Source of the DNA: Rhodocyclaceae bacterium
Lineage (GTDB): Bacteria > Pseudomonadota > Gammaproteobacteria > Burkholderiales > Rhodocyclaceae
Length of the DNA stretch: 64,000 nt
Assembly (NCBI GenBank): GCA_016791115.1
Contig: JAEUNL010000062.1
Span: 1 to 64,000, forward strand
Direction of reading: 5' to 3'
Position numbers and translations under genes: made by a program
The notes under the pieces: model-generated
Told to the model about the DNA's origin: nothing
The model's database searches: none
Seen by the model: the letters and a program-made list of their open reading frames with translations, nothing else
Part shown: positions 1-8,171 of the stretch, piece after piece
Position numbering within the stretch: the first letter of the stretch is position 1
How the letters are laid out: every line of letters starts with the position of its first letter

Positions 1-931
1 AGCCGAGGTGGTCCAGCATCATCGCCCCGCACCAGATCTGGCCGATGGGGTTGGCGATGCCCTTGCCGTAGATGTCGGGCGCCGAACCGTGCACCGGTTC
101 GAAGAGCGAGGGGAACGTGCGCTCCGGATTCAGGTTGGCCGAGGGTGCAATGCCGATGGTGCCGGTACAAGCCGGCCCCAGGTCGGAAAGGATGTCGCCG
201 AACAGGTTGGACGCAACCACCACGTCGAACCAGTCCGGGTTGCGAACGAAGTGCGCAGTCAGAATGTCGATGTGGTATTTGTCGGTTCGCACATCGGGAT
301 AGTGCGTCGCCATCTCGGCGAAGCGTTCGTCCCAGTAGGGCATCGAGATCGAGATGCCGTTGGACTTGGTGGCGGAGGTCACGTGTTTCTTCGGACGGCG
401 TCGCGCCAGTTCGAAGGCGAAGCGCATGATGCGATCGACGCCGCGACGGGTGAAGATGCTCTCCTGCACCACGGTCTCGCTGTCGGTGCCTTCGAAGATT
501 CGCCCGCCGACGCTGGAGTACTCCCCTTCGGTGTTCTCCCGCACCACCCAGAAGTCGATGTCGCCGACCTTTCGCCCGGCCAGCGGCGTCGGCACGCCGG
601 GCATCAGCCGCACCGGGCGCAGGTTCACATACTGGTCGAACTCGCGCCGGAACTTGAGCAGCGAACCCCACAGCGAAACGTGGTCCGGCACCGTGGCTGG
701 CCAGCCGGCGGCGCCGAAGAAGATCGCATCGTGGCCGCCGATGCGCTGCTTCCAGTCCTCCGGCATCATCGCGCCGTGCTTCAGGTAGTACTCGCAGCTC
801 CAGTCGAATTCGTCGAATTGCAGCGTGAATCCGAACTTGCGGGCCGCTGCCTCGAGTACGCGCAACCCCTCCGGAACCACCTCGCGTCCGATTCCGTCGC
901 CGGGGATGACGGCAATGCGCCGGGTTTCCAT
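1..931 (-). CDS. Tartrate dehydrogenase/decarboxylase-like (isopropylmalate dehydrogenase family), C-terminus cut by window edge
   Basis: About 310 residues are visible; the last 45 or so lie beyond the left edge. The protein opens METRRIAVIPGDGIG, the nucleotide-side signature of NAD-dependent beta-decarboxylating dehydrogenases. It also has VVRENTEGEYS, a catalytic Lys in the SATKSNGIS stretch, an NLFGDILSDL metal/substrate Asp motif and a PVHGSAPDIYGKG loop. The WSCEYYLKHG stretch after the N-terminus and FGAAGWP are typical of the tartrate/D-malate branch rather than LeuB or Icd. An AGGAGG Shine-Dalgarno lies four to five bases before the ATG. Known family reaction: oxidation (and decarboxylation) of tartrate or D-malate with NAD. 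The exact substrate cannot be assigned by reading. Confidence 0.85.
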   Translation of the reverse strand, partial: METRRIAVIPGDGIGREVVPEGLRVLEAAARKFGFTLQFDEFDWSCEYYLKHGAMMPEDWKQRIGGHDAIFFGAAGWPATVPDHVSLWGSLLKFRREFDQYVNLRPVRLMPGVPTPLAGRKVGDIDFWVVRENTEGEYSSVGGRIFEGTDSETVVQESIFTRRGVDRIMRFAFELARRRPKKHVTSATKSNGISISMPYWDERFAEMATHYPDVRTDKYHIDILTAHFVRNPDWFDVVVASNLFGDILSDLGPACTGTIGIAPSANLNPERTFPSLFEPVHGSAPDIYGKGIANPIGQIWCGAMMLDHLG

Positions 932-1222
932 CCTGCCTCCTGAAAGCTGCCGGGTAATCGTCGATGGCGTCGCCACCGAAGCGTGCCACCTCCCGCCGCG
1001 GTGCGACGCGGAAACAATCGCAATCGCGGCCGCCGCTTGCCGGATCGTAGCGCGAACCCCGCAGGCAGTGTTCAAAGCACGGGCGGTCGAGCCGAGTTTC
1101 TGCCAGGCACCGCACGCACGTGCCGCCTTCCGGCATCGACTCCGGTAAGCTTCGCGCCGGCGCCAAGCGCGTCCGCGTCCACTCGCATCCTGACTGCCCC
1201 TCATCCCCGCCCCGGAGAAGCC

Positions 1223-1660
1223 ATGAACGACCAGAACGGCTACGACATCGAAGATCTCGCGACCGGCATGAGCGCAACCTTCGCCAAGACCATCACCGAG
1301 GCGGACATCGTGCTGTTCGCCGCCGCGTCGGGCGACAACAACGCCATGCACATCAACGAGGAGTTCGCGCAGACCACGCAGTTCAAGGGCCGCATCGCGC
1401 ACGGCATGCTGACTGCCAGCGTGATCTCCGCGGCGATCGCCGGCCGATTGCCGGGACCGGGCACCGTTTACCTCGGACAGAACCTGCGCTTCAGGGCGCC
1501 AGTGCGTCCGGGCGACACCGTGCACGCCACGGTAACCGTAAGGGACGTGCTGGCCGACAAGGGGCGCGTGACGCTCGATACCGTGTGCACCGTCGGCGGC
1601 AAAGTGGTGATCGACGGCGACGCAATCGTGATGCCGACGTCGCGTACGCGACGAAGCTGA
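1223..1660 (+). CDS. MaoC-like (R)-specific enoyl-CoA hydratase
   Basis: This is a 145-residue single hot-dog domain. The hydratase-2 motif runs from Ala34 through GDNNAMH, with catalytic Asp38 and His43, and continues to FKGRIAHGM, as in PhaJ-type hydratases. The length matches single-domain MaoC proteins. The start chosen at 1223 (GGAGAAGCC before ATG) gives a compact protein; reading further upstream adds only low-complexity Arg/Ala sequence. Family role: hydration of trans-2-enoyl-CoA to (R)-3-hydroxyacyl-CoA, either for polyhydroxyalkanoate precursors or fatty-acid oxidation. No neighbouring gene narrows the substrate. The gene is divergent from the dehydrogenase at 1-931. Confidence 0.85.
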   Translation: MNDQNGYDIEDLATGMSATFAKTITEADIVLFAAASGDNNAMHINEEFAQTTQFKGRIAHGMLTASVISAAIAGRLPGPGTVYLGQNLRFRAPVRPGDTVHATVTVRDVLADKGRVTLDTVCTVGGKVVIDGDAIVMPTSRTRRS

Positions 1661-2159
1661 GCGCGAACGCATCCGGTGACGCGCGGTTTGTGGCGCGGAT
1701 TCGCGGCCAGCGACGATTGCAGCGGTCAGTGCAACAAAATTTCACCGACCGCCTTCTTCGACACCGAGGCACGCTCCTGGAACCACTGGAACTCGACACG
1801 TGCCTTCCGCCGCGCGCACGCCCGACCGGAGCCCGGAGACCCCCGAATCGTCGATCTGTGCGCAATTGCCCCCAAAGGACAATGACCTACGCCACTTCTC
1901 CATTCGCAAGGCTTTTCCATCGAACGCAGTAACCGGTATCGGCGACCATGGCACCAGTTCCGATCACGACCGTGACATCGCTCACGATCGAGGCGACGAG
2001 AAGCAGGATTCGCGGCTTTCCCTCTTGACCGGGAAAATGCTTAAAGATAATTTAAGTCACGGGAAATGAAATCGCCGCGATGGTCGAAGCAGGCATTCCC
2101 CGGACGTGCAAGCGCTGTCGCGAACGCGTCCATACAAACAAAACAAACGAGGTCATCCG
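1661..2159. other. 499-bp non-coding leader region before the VPEID-CTERM gene
   Basis: No convincing gene is seen here. The last 140 bases are AT-richer than the surroundings and carry the candidate promoter and palindrome annotated at 2025-2056. The first 300 bases show nothing recognisable. Confidence 0.5.
2025..2056 (+). promoter_or_regulatory. Candidate promoter with palindrome before the VPEID-CTERM gene
   Basis: TTGACC at 2025-2030 resembles a -35 box. GATAAT at 2046-2051 (15-base spacer) or TAATTT at 2048-2053 (17-base spacer) could be the -10. The -10 lies inside the perfect inverted repeat CTTAAA-gataa-TTTAAG (2040-2056), which could be an operator. Transcription would begin about 100 bases before the start codon at 2160. 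This is inferred from sequence pattern only. Confidence 0.4.
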
Positions 2160-2417
2160 ATGAAGAAATTCTTACTGGTTTGCTCTGCATTGTTCCTGTT
2201 CGGTTCCGCAAGTGGTGCGCATGCGGCGGGGGGATCGTGGGGCGGTTTGTGCAACTGGATCCCTTTTCTTTGCAGCACGCCACCGAAGCCGCCCCAACCT
2301 TCCAACCCGCCGGTTGCGAGCGTGCCCGAGATTGATGCGTCGTCCGGCGCGAAGGCGATCGCCCTGCTTGCAGGTGCTCTGTTGCTCGCCTGGGAAGTAC
2401 GTCGCCGCCGCGCCTGA
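2160..2417 (+). CDS. VPEID-CTERM sorting-domain protein (exosortase E substrate)
   Basis: This is an 85-residue secreted protein. Residues 1-22 are a Sec signal (MKKFLLVCSALFLF...AHA). Only about 32 residues of mature sequence follow, Gly/Trp-rich then Pro-rich, with Cys31 and Cys38. The tail is VPEID (55-59), a hydrophobic helix (about 64-79) and RRRRA. This motif-helix-basic tripartite tail is the VPEID-CTERM variant of PEP-CTERM sorting signals, recognised by exosortase E. The next gene, 93 bases downstream, is exactly that enzyme. GAGG eight bases before the ATG supports the start. The mature function is unknown; the two cysteines could form a disulfide or link to another partner after sorting. 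Confidence 0.9.
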   Translation: MKKFLLVCSALFLFGSASGAHAAGGSWGGLCNWIPFLCSTPPKPPQPSNPPVASVPEIDASSGAKAIALLAGALLLAWEVRRRRA

Positions 2418-2510
2418 TCGTCGGTCCGCGTTGCACTGTCGCGTGGAAGCCGAACATCCCGTAGCCGGCAGCGCGACTTGAACAGCCCGCTCTTTCAGAC
2501 GATTTCAGCC

Positions 2511-4121
2511 ATGCAACACAGGTCGGGGTTCTCCCCGCCTGTGTTGCGATGGCTGCTGGTCGCAGCAGTTCTCCTGGTGGAACTGCTGGCAATGACGATT
2601 GCCTTCGAGACACCGGAAGGCCGCGGCGGTGGCGGGTTTGCCGATCTGCTTGTCGGTAACCTCGCGTTGATCGCCAAGACGCTGGTTGCGTTTTCGGCCT
2701 GCGTTTTCATCCTGGCGTTTCGGATGAACAGCGAAGTGAGGGCGGCGTTCCTGGTTCCGGGTGACAGGCTCTGGTCCGGGTGGCTTGCCCTGCATCTGGT
2801 CCTGATGTCCGTCTTCTGGTTCCTCACGGGGAATGTGCTGGGACCGACCCGCGAGGCATCCGTATCGCTGGTTGGCCTTTGGTTCCTGTCCGGGGGCCTC
2901 GCTGTCGCGCCCCTGCTTCTCATCGCAGCGCCGCTCGAATCATGGCGGTCAATCGCCAGGGCTTGGTCGCGCCCGATTCTTCTTTGCGGATGTGTCGCCA
3001 TCCTGATCGTGGCCTGCAGCACGATGGCACAACTGCTCTGGCCGCTGCTCGCCGAGATCACGCTCCAGTCGGTCAAGTGGATCCTGTCGGCCTTCTATCC
3101 GCTCGCCGACCACGGTTCGAAACACATCGTCGGAACCCTGTCTTTCGCGGTCGATGTTGCCCCGCAGTGTTCCGGCATCGAGGGGATCGGAATGATCCTC
3201 GTGTTTCTCGGCCTCTACGTCTGGATGTTTCGCGCGCAGTTGCGATTCCCGGCCGTCTTTTGGCTTTTCCCGATTGGCGTGATCGCAATCTGGACCGCAA
3301 ACGTTCTGCGCATCGTCACATTGATCGCGATCGGGTCGTCATTCTCGAGCGAGATTGCGCTTGGCGGCTTCCATTCCCAGGCGGGTTGGATCGGCTTCTG
3401 CGGCGTGTCGCTTGCGCTGATCCTGGTCGCGGATCGGGTTTCGCGCCCCCTAGGCCACGCAGTCGCCACCACGACGCGGGACACATCGGCTGCCAGCGTG
3501 CGCGCATTGCTCGTTCCGCTGATGGTGTCGCTCGGCGCCTCGATGCTGGTGGACGCTGCCTCGTCAGGCACGTTCCGGCATGGCTACCCGTTGATTGCAG
3601 TGGCCACATTGGCCGCTATCTGGTTCTACCGCGACCACTACCGCCGCCACCTTGGGCTACCGGACGCTGCAACGGTCGGCATCGCACTCGCCGTGTTCGT
3701 CGCCTGGCTGCTTCTCGTGCCGCCCGCCCCGGAACGCGGTGCGTTGCTGGCTGCCGACCTTCGCGAGTTGCCCCCGGGACTGCAGATCCTGTGGCTCGCC
3801 TTTCGCGTCGCAGGCTCGGTCATCGCGGTACCGATTGTCGAGGAGCTGGCATTTCGCGGGTACCTCCTGCCCCGTCTGGCCGGCCATCCGGCGGGAAATC
3901 TCGGCTTCGAGCGCACGCCCTGGCTGGCAGTCGTCGTATCGTCGGGCCTGTTCGGTCTGATGCACGCCAACTGGCTCGCGGGTTTCGTTGCGGGCGCGGG
4001 ATTCGCGTTCGCCCTGATTCGACGGAACCGGATGAGTGACGCAATATGGGCTCATGCGATTTGCAACGGCATGGTTGCGATTGCGGCGATCGCGTTCGGA
4101 CGATGGGATCTCTGGGGCTGA
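2511..4121 (+). CDS. xrtE: Exosortase E / CPBP-family intramembrane protease fusion (VPEID-CTERM system)
   Basis: This is a 536-residue polytopic membrane protein with two enzyme halves. The N-terminal half has the exosortase triad: Cys220 in APQCSGIEG, Arg267 in NVLRIVTL and His288 in GGFHSQAGW. The C-terminal half is a CPBP (CAAX-like) protease with the Glu pair 444-445 in EELAFRGY, His485 in LMHANW and His515 in AHAICNG. This fused architecture defines exosortase E/protease, which processes and sorts VPEID-CTERM proteins at the inner membrane; its substrate is encoded immediately upstream. The start is uncertain: ATG 2511 is preferred, but an in-frame TTG at 2478 adds 11 residues, and neither has a clear Shine-Dalgarno. 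Confidence 0.92.
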   Translation: MQHRSGFSPPVLRWLLVAAVLLVELLAMTIAFETPEGRGGGGFADLLVGNLALIAKTLVAFSACVFILAFRMNSEVRAAFLVPGDRLWSGWLALHLVLMSVFWFLTGNVLGPTREASVSLVGLWFLSGGLAVAPLLLIAAPLESWRSIARAWSRPILLCGCVAILIVACSTMAQLLWPLLAEITLQSVKWILSAFYPLADHGSKHIVGTLSFAVDVAPQCSGIEGIGMILVFLGLYVWMFRAQLRFPAVFWLFPIGVIAIWTANVLRIVTLIAIGSSFSSEIALGGFHSQAGWIGFCGVSLALILVADRVSRPLGHAVATTTRDTSAASVRALLVPLMVSLGASMLVDAASSGTFRHGYPLIAVATLAAIWFYRDHYRRHLGLPDAATVGIALAVFVAWLLLVPPAPERGALLAADLRELPPGLQILWLAFRVAGSVIAVPIVEELAFRGYLLPRLAGHPAGNLGFERTPWLAVVVSSGLFGLMHANWLAGFVAGAGFAFALIRRNRMSDAIWAHAICNGMVAIAAIAFGRWDLWG

Positions 4122-4137
4122 TCGACCGCACACCCGC

Positions 4138-4830
4138 TCAGCCGGCCTCGAACCCGAAGCATCGTCCGACGAGCCGGATCATCGCACCGCATGCCAGATA
4201 GGCGGCAATGACCGCCGGAACGATCAGGTAGCGCGACGCGACACGCCTTGTGTCAGCCGGCAGGTATTCGCGCACCGAGAGCAGGGGCAGTACGTTGATG
4301 GCGTGGTAGTTGCTCATCGGATAGGGCAGGAAGAGCAGCATGCCCGGCGCGTTCCAGAAGTAGAACAGGCCGCCATCGCCGATCGCCTGGGCGAAACCGG
4401 CCGTGACGATGTAATCCCATAATCCATAGCGGTAGCGGTTGACGAAGAACCAGATGGTCGAAAAGATCGCGAGGTAGGCTGGCAGCGTGAAGGCGAGATC
4501 CAGCGCGTAGTTGCGCAGGCCACCCGCAATGCCGGTTTCCTGGCCGATGCGCAGCGAACCGAACACCGGCATCGAGATCATGTGAAAACCCTCGACGACC
4601 GCCGCGAGGAGCATGCCGATCAGCACGAAGCGCCATTTCGGCGTGCACCACGGCAACGCGCGGACGAGCATGGGGTGCGCCGCCAGTTGTAGCAACAACA
4701 GGCCGACGACCAGCAGCCGCGTGACGGATTCGGCCGTGAGTCCTGCCCGGGCAATCGACACGCCAATGGCGAGCACGGCCCACAGGCAGTAGAGTCGTGC
4801 AGCCGGTCCGAATCGATCTTCCACTGGCAT
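4138..4830 (-). CDS. Polytopic membrane protein of unknown function
   Basis: I do not recognise this 230-residue protein. It has roughly five or six hydrophobic segments, for example around residues 12-30, 37-55, 70-90, 105-130 and 205-220. Between the last segments lies an aromatic loop containing FYFWNAPGM and PMSNYHAINVLP, which may face the lipid or periplasm. It is convergent with xrtE, with stop codons about 17 bases apart. It may be part of the same accessory island, but nothing in its sequence links it to protein sorting. Confidence 0.65.
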   Translation of the reverse strand: MPVEDRFGPAARLYCLWAVLAIGVSIARAGLTAESVTRLLVVGLLLLQLAAHPMLVRALPWCTPKWRFVLIGMLLAAVVEGFHMISMPVFGSLRIGQETGIAGGLRNYALDLAFTLPAYLAIFSTIWFFVNRYRYGLWDYIVTAGFAQAIGDGGLFYFWNAPGMLLFLPYPMSNYHAINVLPLLSVREYLPADTRRVASRYLIVPAVIAAYLACGAMIRLVGRCFGFEAG

Positions 4831-5040
4831 GGGCCGTTTGTCGCAGCAGGCCTCAGCTTACCTGCAGCAGTCGGTAGGCGCGACGCCCGCCGTCTTGATG
4901 TCCGGCAAGGCTGGCGTCGCATCCGACGCTAGAATGCGCCAAAGTCGATACCGTTCGTTCATGACCCCAATGCTGCCGCCGCGCCTTGCGCGCGCCCGCT
5001 TCATCCAGCCAGTCGGTGTGGCAGGCAGCGGGCCGCACGG

Positions 5041-5961
5041 ATGATTCCTTCCGAACCTCGCCTGGCCGAGATCGCCACCCGGCCTTCGCGACTGCACCTG
5101 TGGTGGACCGCGGCGCGACCGCGCACGCTTTCGATCGCCCTGACACCGGTGGTGGTCGGCTGCGCAATCGCGTGGAGCGAAGGCGCAGCGCTGAATTTCC
5201 CGGTCTTTCTCGCCACCCTCGCCTGTGCGCTGCTGATCCAGATCGGCACCAACCTGCTCAACGATGTCGCCGATTTCGAGCGCGGCAACGATCGCCCGGA
5301 GCGGGTTGGCCCCCTGCGCGTCACTGCGGCCGGCTGGGCGACGCCGCGCCAGGTTCGGCGCGCCGGTGTGCTTGCTTTCGCGGCGGCTGCACTGTGCGGG
5401 CTCGGGTTGGTGATCCATGGCGGTGCAGCGATTCTCGCGCTGGGCTTCGCCTCGATCGCGGCCGGCTGGGCCTACTCGGGCGGCGTGAGGCCGGTTTCGC
5501 ATTCGCCCCTTGGCGAGTTGTTCGTTCTGGCGTTCTTCGGCATCGTCGCGGTGTGCGGCAGCCACTACCTGCAATCGGGCCGGCTGTCGGCAGTCGCGAT
5601 CGCAACGGGATTCGCACTTGGTGCGATGGCCGCAGCCGTGCTGCTGGTCAACAACCACCGCGACGTCGACGGTGACCGCAAGGCCGGGCGCCGCACGCTG
5701 GCGGCGGTGCTTGGCCCGGCACGTTCGCGTTCGCTGCATGCGGCGCTGATGCTGTTGCCGTTCGCGTTGCCGCTGTGGCTCGCCTTCGGTGTCCGATCCC
5801 ACGCGGCCACGCTGCTCGCTCTGCTCGCCTTGCCGCTTGCGCTGATCGCGATCCGCAACATGCGCAGCAAGCAGGGCGTCGCGCTCAATCCCGTGCTGGG
5901 CCAGACGGCGCTGGCCCAACTGGCGTTCGGCACGCTGCTCGCGATCGGAATGCTGCTGTGA
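5041..5961 (+). CDS. menA: 1,4-dihydroxy-2-naphthoate polyprenyltransferase (MenA, UbiA superfamily)
   Basis: This 306-residue integral membrane prenyltransferase has an N-terminal WWTAARPRTLSIALTP signature typical of MenA. The first Asp motif is NDVADFERG (Asn74, Asp75, Asp78) and the second is NNHRDVDGDRKAG near residue 205; both bind Mg and polyprenyl diphosphate. It attaches the isoprenoid tail to DHNA to make demethylmenaquinone. The methylation partner UbiE/MenG is encoded at 8827-9576. The presence of MenA indicates menaquinone use, which fits the quinol-linked N2O reductase cluster nearby. The ATG at 5041 overlaps the stop of a short upstream reading frame (4961-5044) that may be fortuitous. 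Confidence 0.9.
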   Translation: MIPSEPRLAEIATRPSRLHLWWTAARPRTLSIALTPVVVGCAIAWSEGAALNFPVFLATLACALLIQIGTNLLNDVADFERGNDRPERVGPLRVTAAGWATPRQVRRAGVLAFAAAALCGLGLVIHGGAAILALGFASIAAGWAYSGGVRPVSHSPLGELFVLAFFGIVAVCGSHYLQSGRLSAVAIATGFALGAMAAAVLLVNNHRDVDGDRKAGRRTLAAVLGPARSRSLHAALMLLPFALPLWLAFGVRSHAATLLALLALPLALIAIRNMRSKQGVALNPVLGQTALAQLAFGTLLAIGMLL

Positions 5962-6836
5962 CGCCGACGATCATCGACGTGCTGCTGCCGGCGGCGCTGG
6001 CCTGCATCATGTTCGCGCTCGGCATCACGCTGGTACCGGCAGATTTCACGCGGCTGCTGGAGCGTCCGCGCGCCGTTCTGGGCGGATTGTTCGGACAATT
6101 GATCGTGCTGCCGGCGGCCGCCTGGGCGCTGGCACTGGCGTTTCGCCTGCCGCCGGAGATGGCGGTCGGCTTGGTGATTCTCGGCGCCTGCCCTGGCGGT
6201 GCGAGTTCCGGGTTGATCACCTACCTCGCGCGCGGGGAAACCGCACTGTCGATCACGCTGACGGCAATCACCAGCCTCGTCGCGCTGGCCTCGGTGCCGC
6301 TGGTGGTCAATCTCGCACTGCAGACGTTTCTCGGCGCCGGCGGCGCGGTCGACCTGCCGGTGGGCCGGCTGGTACGCGGCGTGTTCTTCATCACCACGGT
6401 GCCGGTGGCTGCCGGCATGCTGCTCCGCGCCTGGCGCCCGGCCCTTGCGGCACGCATCGAACGGCCGGCAGGACGCATCGCGACGCTGCTGTTCCTGCTG
6501 ATCGTGATCGCAACCTTCGTGAGCCAGCGCGAGGCGCTGTTCGCCAACATGGGCAGCGTCGGTCCGGCGACCGCCACACTCAATGCGCTGGTAATGGGCG
6601 CTGGCGTCGCGATCGCTGCCCTGCTGCGCCTGTCGCGGCGCGACGCGATCGCGATTGCCGCGGAGTGCGGCCTGCAAAACGCGGCGCTCGGCATTTTCAT
6701 TGCTGCGACGGTGCTCGGCTCGCCGATGCTGGCGGTGCCGAGCGTGGTCTATGCGTTGCTGATGAACGTCGGTGCACTGGGGCTTATCGTCGTCGCGCGA
6801 CGCCTGGTTTCCCGCGCGAATCCGGTCAGAGCCTGA
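5958..6836 (+). CDS. Bile acid:sodium symporter (BASS)-family transporter
   Basis: This 292-residue protein has about nine or ten hydrophobic helices. The BASS signature GACPGGASSGLITYLARG lies near residues 75-92 and AAECGLQNAALG near residue 235, matching the two cross-over substrate/sodium-binding regions. The start is a GTG at 5958 whose bases overlap the menA stop (GTGA), so the two genes are translationally coupled. The substrate is unknown; family members carry organic anions such as pantoate, pyruvate or bile acids. It converges on, and overlaps by 11 bases, the 3' end of the outer-membrane gene at 6826-7830. Confidence 0.85.
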   Translation: MTPTIIDVLLPAALACIMFALGITLVPADFTRLLERPRAVLGGLFGQLIVLPAAAWALALAFRLPPEMAVGLVILGACPGGASSGLITYLARGETALSITLTAITSLVALASVPLVVNLALQTFLGAGGAVDLPVGRLVRGVFFITTVPVAAGMLLRAWRPALAARIERPAGRIATLLFLLIVIATFVSQREALFANMGSVGPATATLNALVMGAGVAIAALLRLSRRDAIAIAAECGLQNAALGIFIAATVLGSPMLAVPSVVYALLMNVGALGLIVVARRLVSRANPVRA

Positions 6837-7830
6837 AGAACAACTGCAACCAGAGCTTGTCGCCTTCCGCCTTGTTGCGGGCGCTCGTCTCGTGTTGCAG
6901 CTTGGCGCTGACACCCCAACCGTCGCCGCGATAGGTCAGTTGCGGCCCGTAGGCGAACACGTGCGCGCGCCGGCCGGTGCCGGCCACGGCGCTACCGTCG
7001 ATCTCGTCGTCGGTGAGTTGATGCTGCAGGTAGCCATTGACGCCGACGAACAGCCGCGGCACGAGGCGCAGATTGAGCGAGTAGTCGAGGCCCGACTCGA
7101 TGCCCGATTCGTAATCGGTATCGGGGTTGCGGCCATTGACCGTGAGCATCGCGCGCAGGTTGGCATCGACGCGCTCGCCGACCTGCGTCGTGACGGCGAC
7201 ATAAGGCGTCGCGGCGTACTGGTTGCGCCCCGGGTTGAACAGGCGGGTGCGCGAGTACTCGCCGGTGGGCAGGGTGAAGTCGACGCCGGTCAGCGCGTGC
7301 CAGCCGGCGCCGTGCCAGCCGATCATCACGCCGGCCGTGAGGTCGCCGAAGGCCGAGGCATCCCCTTCCGCGCGCCCGAGATCGATGCGCCCCTCGATCC
7401 ACGGCTGGGCGAGCAGCCAGGCGAACTCGCCGCCGAGCGGCCGAACCGAATCGGCAACCTGCAGCAGGCGCAGCGTGTGGGCGTGCACCGACGCACGGAA
7501 GTGCGGCAGCGCGGATTCGCCGCGGTCATCGCGCGTGGTGTCGGCGCTGTACCAGGCGTTGTAGTTGTAGAGGTAGGTTCCGGCCTTTGGCAGCACGCCG
7601 CTGGCGACGGTGTTGAGGCCATAGGGATAGACGCTGCCACCGCCTTCGGTGGCGCACGCCGGGGTGGCAGCCATCGAAATCGCTGCCGCAAGAATCGACG
7701 CGATACCAGCCTGCAGGGCGCATGGAATGGCGATCCTGGGCCAGCCATGCCGCAGACGCCCACCGGACGGACGTCTCACGGCATGATGGCCTGCAGCCCA
7801 GCATCCACGCGCCTTCCAGGCAGGCTTCAT
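6826..7830 (-). CDS. Outer-membrane beta-barrel protein, MetA-pathway/phenol-degradation transporter type
   Basis: This is a 334-residue product with signal-like residues 40-62 (LQAGIASILAAAISM...ACA) followed by a beta-rich barrel. Alternating strands include GVMIGWHGAGWHALTGVDF, LFVGVNGYLQHQL and AKLQHETS, and the C-terminal residue after LQLFF is Leu. This resembles the transporter family named for meta-pathway phenol degradation. The ATG overlaps the stop of the 114-residue gene upstream (ATGA), which supports translation from 7830. That start leaves an abnormally long Arg-rich n-region of about 35 residues, all encoded by a repeat element (7709-7821). The true start or exported form is therefore uncertain. 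It is the last gene of the ubiE-cytochrome-114 aa-barrel string. Confidence 0.7.
   Translation of the reverse strand: MKPAWKARGCWAAGHHAVRRPSGGRLRHGWPRIAIPCALQAGIASILAAAISMAATPACATEGGGSVYPYGLNTVASGVLPKAGTYLYNYNAWYSADTTRDDRGESALPHFRASVHAHTLRLLQVADSVRPLGGEFAWLLAQPWIEGRIDLGRAEGDASAFGDLTAGVMIGWHGAGWHALTGVDFTLPTGEYSRTRLFNPGRNQYAATPYVAVTTQVGERVDANLRAMLTVNGRNPDTDYESGIESGLDYSLNLRLVPRLFVGVNGYLQHQLTDDEIDGSAVAGTGRRAHVFAYGPQLTYRGDGWGVSAKLQHETSARNKAEGDKLWLQLFFRL
7709..7821. repeat. Dispersed inverted-repeat element, copy A
   Basis: This 113-bp element has terminal arms GCCTGCAGGGCGCATGGA (7709-7726) and TCCACGCGCCTTCCAGGC (7804-7821), complementary at 15 of 18 positions. An inner pair GCCATGCCG / CGGCATGATGGC is also inverted. 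The copy lies inside the 5' end of the outer-membrane barrel gene. Related copies are at 26322, 37545, 42855, 55154 and 56387. Confidence 0.65.
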
Positions 7831-8171
7831 TCCGGCGACGTGGCATGCATCAATTCGTTGCAGGTACCGCGCGCAAAGGCGTCGGCCTTCTTCGGGCTCG
7901 AAATCTGCGGTTCGTCGTAGATGCGCTTGATGATGTGGTTGATGACGCGCGGGCCGTCGCTGCCGTCCTCTTCGAACAGCTTCATCGGCTTGCCCTTCTC
8001 GCGGTCGTTGAAGGCCTGCATGGCAAAGTCGCGCACGCGGTTGCAGAAGCGGATCTTCTGCGCGTCGGGCATGTCGTCGCCGACCTGGCCCGGATGGCCG
8101 TGCGCCCGTGCGGACTGCGCCGCGCACAGCACGGCGGCGGATGCGGCCATGACGAGCAATGTGCGCCTCAT
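7827..8171 (-). CDS. Small periplasmic two-cysteine protein of unknown function
   Basis: I do not recognise this 114-residue protein. Residues 1-23 form a Sec signal (MRRTLLVMAASAAVL...ARA), so it is probably periplasmic. The mature part is predicted mostly helical and contains exactly two cysteines, Cys43 and Cys104, in no CXXCH pattern, so haem attachment is not indicated. It overlaps the di-haem cytochrome upstream and the barrel gene downstream by four bases each (ATGA). This tight coupling suggests joint function with the cytochrome. A similar-sized two-Cys protein lies at 10241-10588 in the same gene string. Confidence 0.7.
   Translation of the reverse strand: MRRTLLVMAASAAVLCAAQSARAHGHPGQVGDDMPDAQKIRFCNRVRDFAMQAFNDREKGKPMKLFEEDGSDGPRVINHIIKRIYDEPQISSPKKADAFARGTCNELMHATSPE

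Noticed and set aside
8-943. Plus-strand 311-codon frame at the left edge
   Set aside because: The minus strand encodes a canonical tartrate/isopropylmalate dehydrogenase-family enzyme across the same bases.
4961-5044. Short frame ending at the menA ATG considered as a leader peptide
   Set aside because: Overlap with the menA start is suggestive, but there is no ribosome site or coding character; likely fortuitous.
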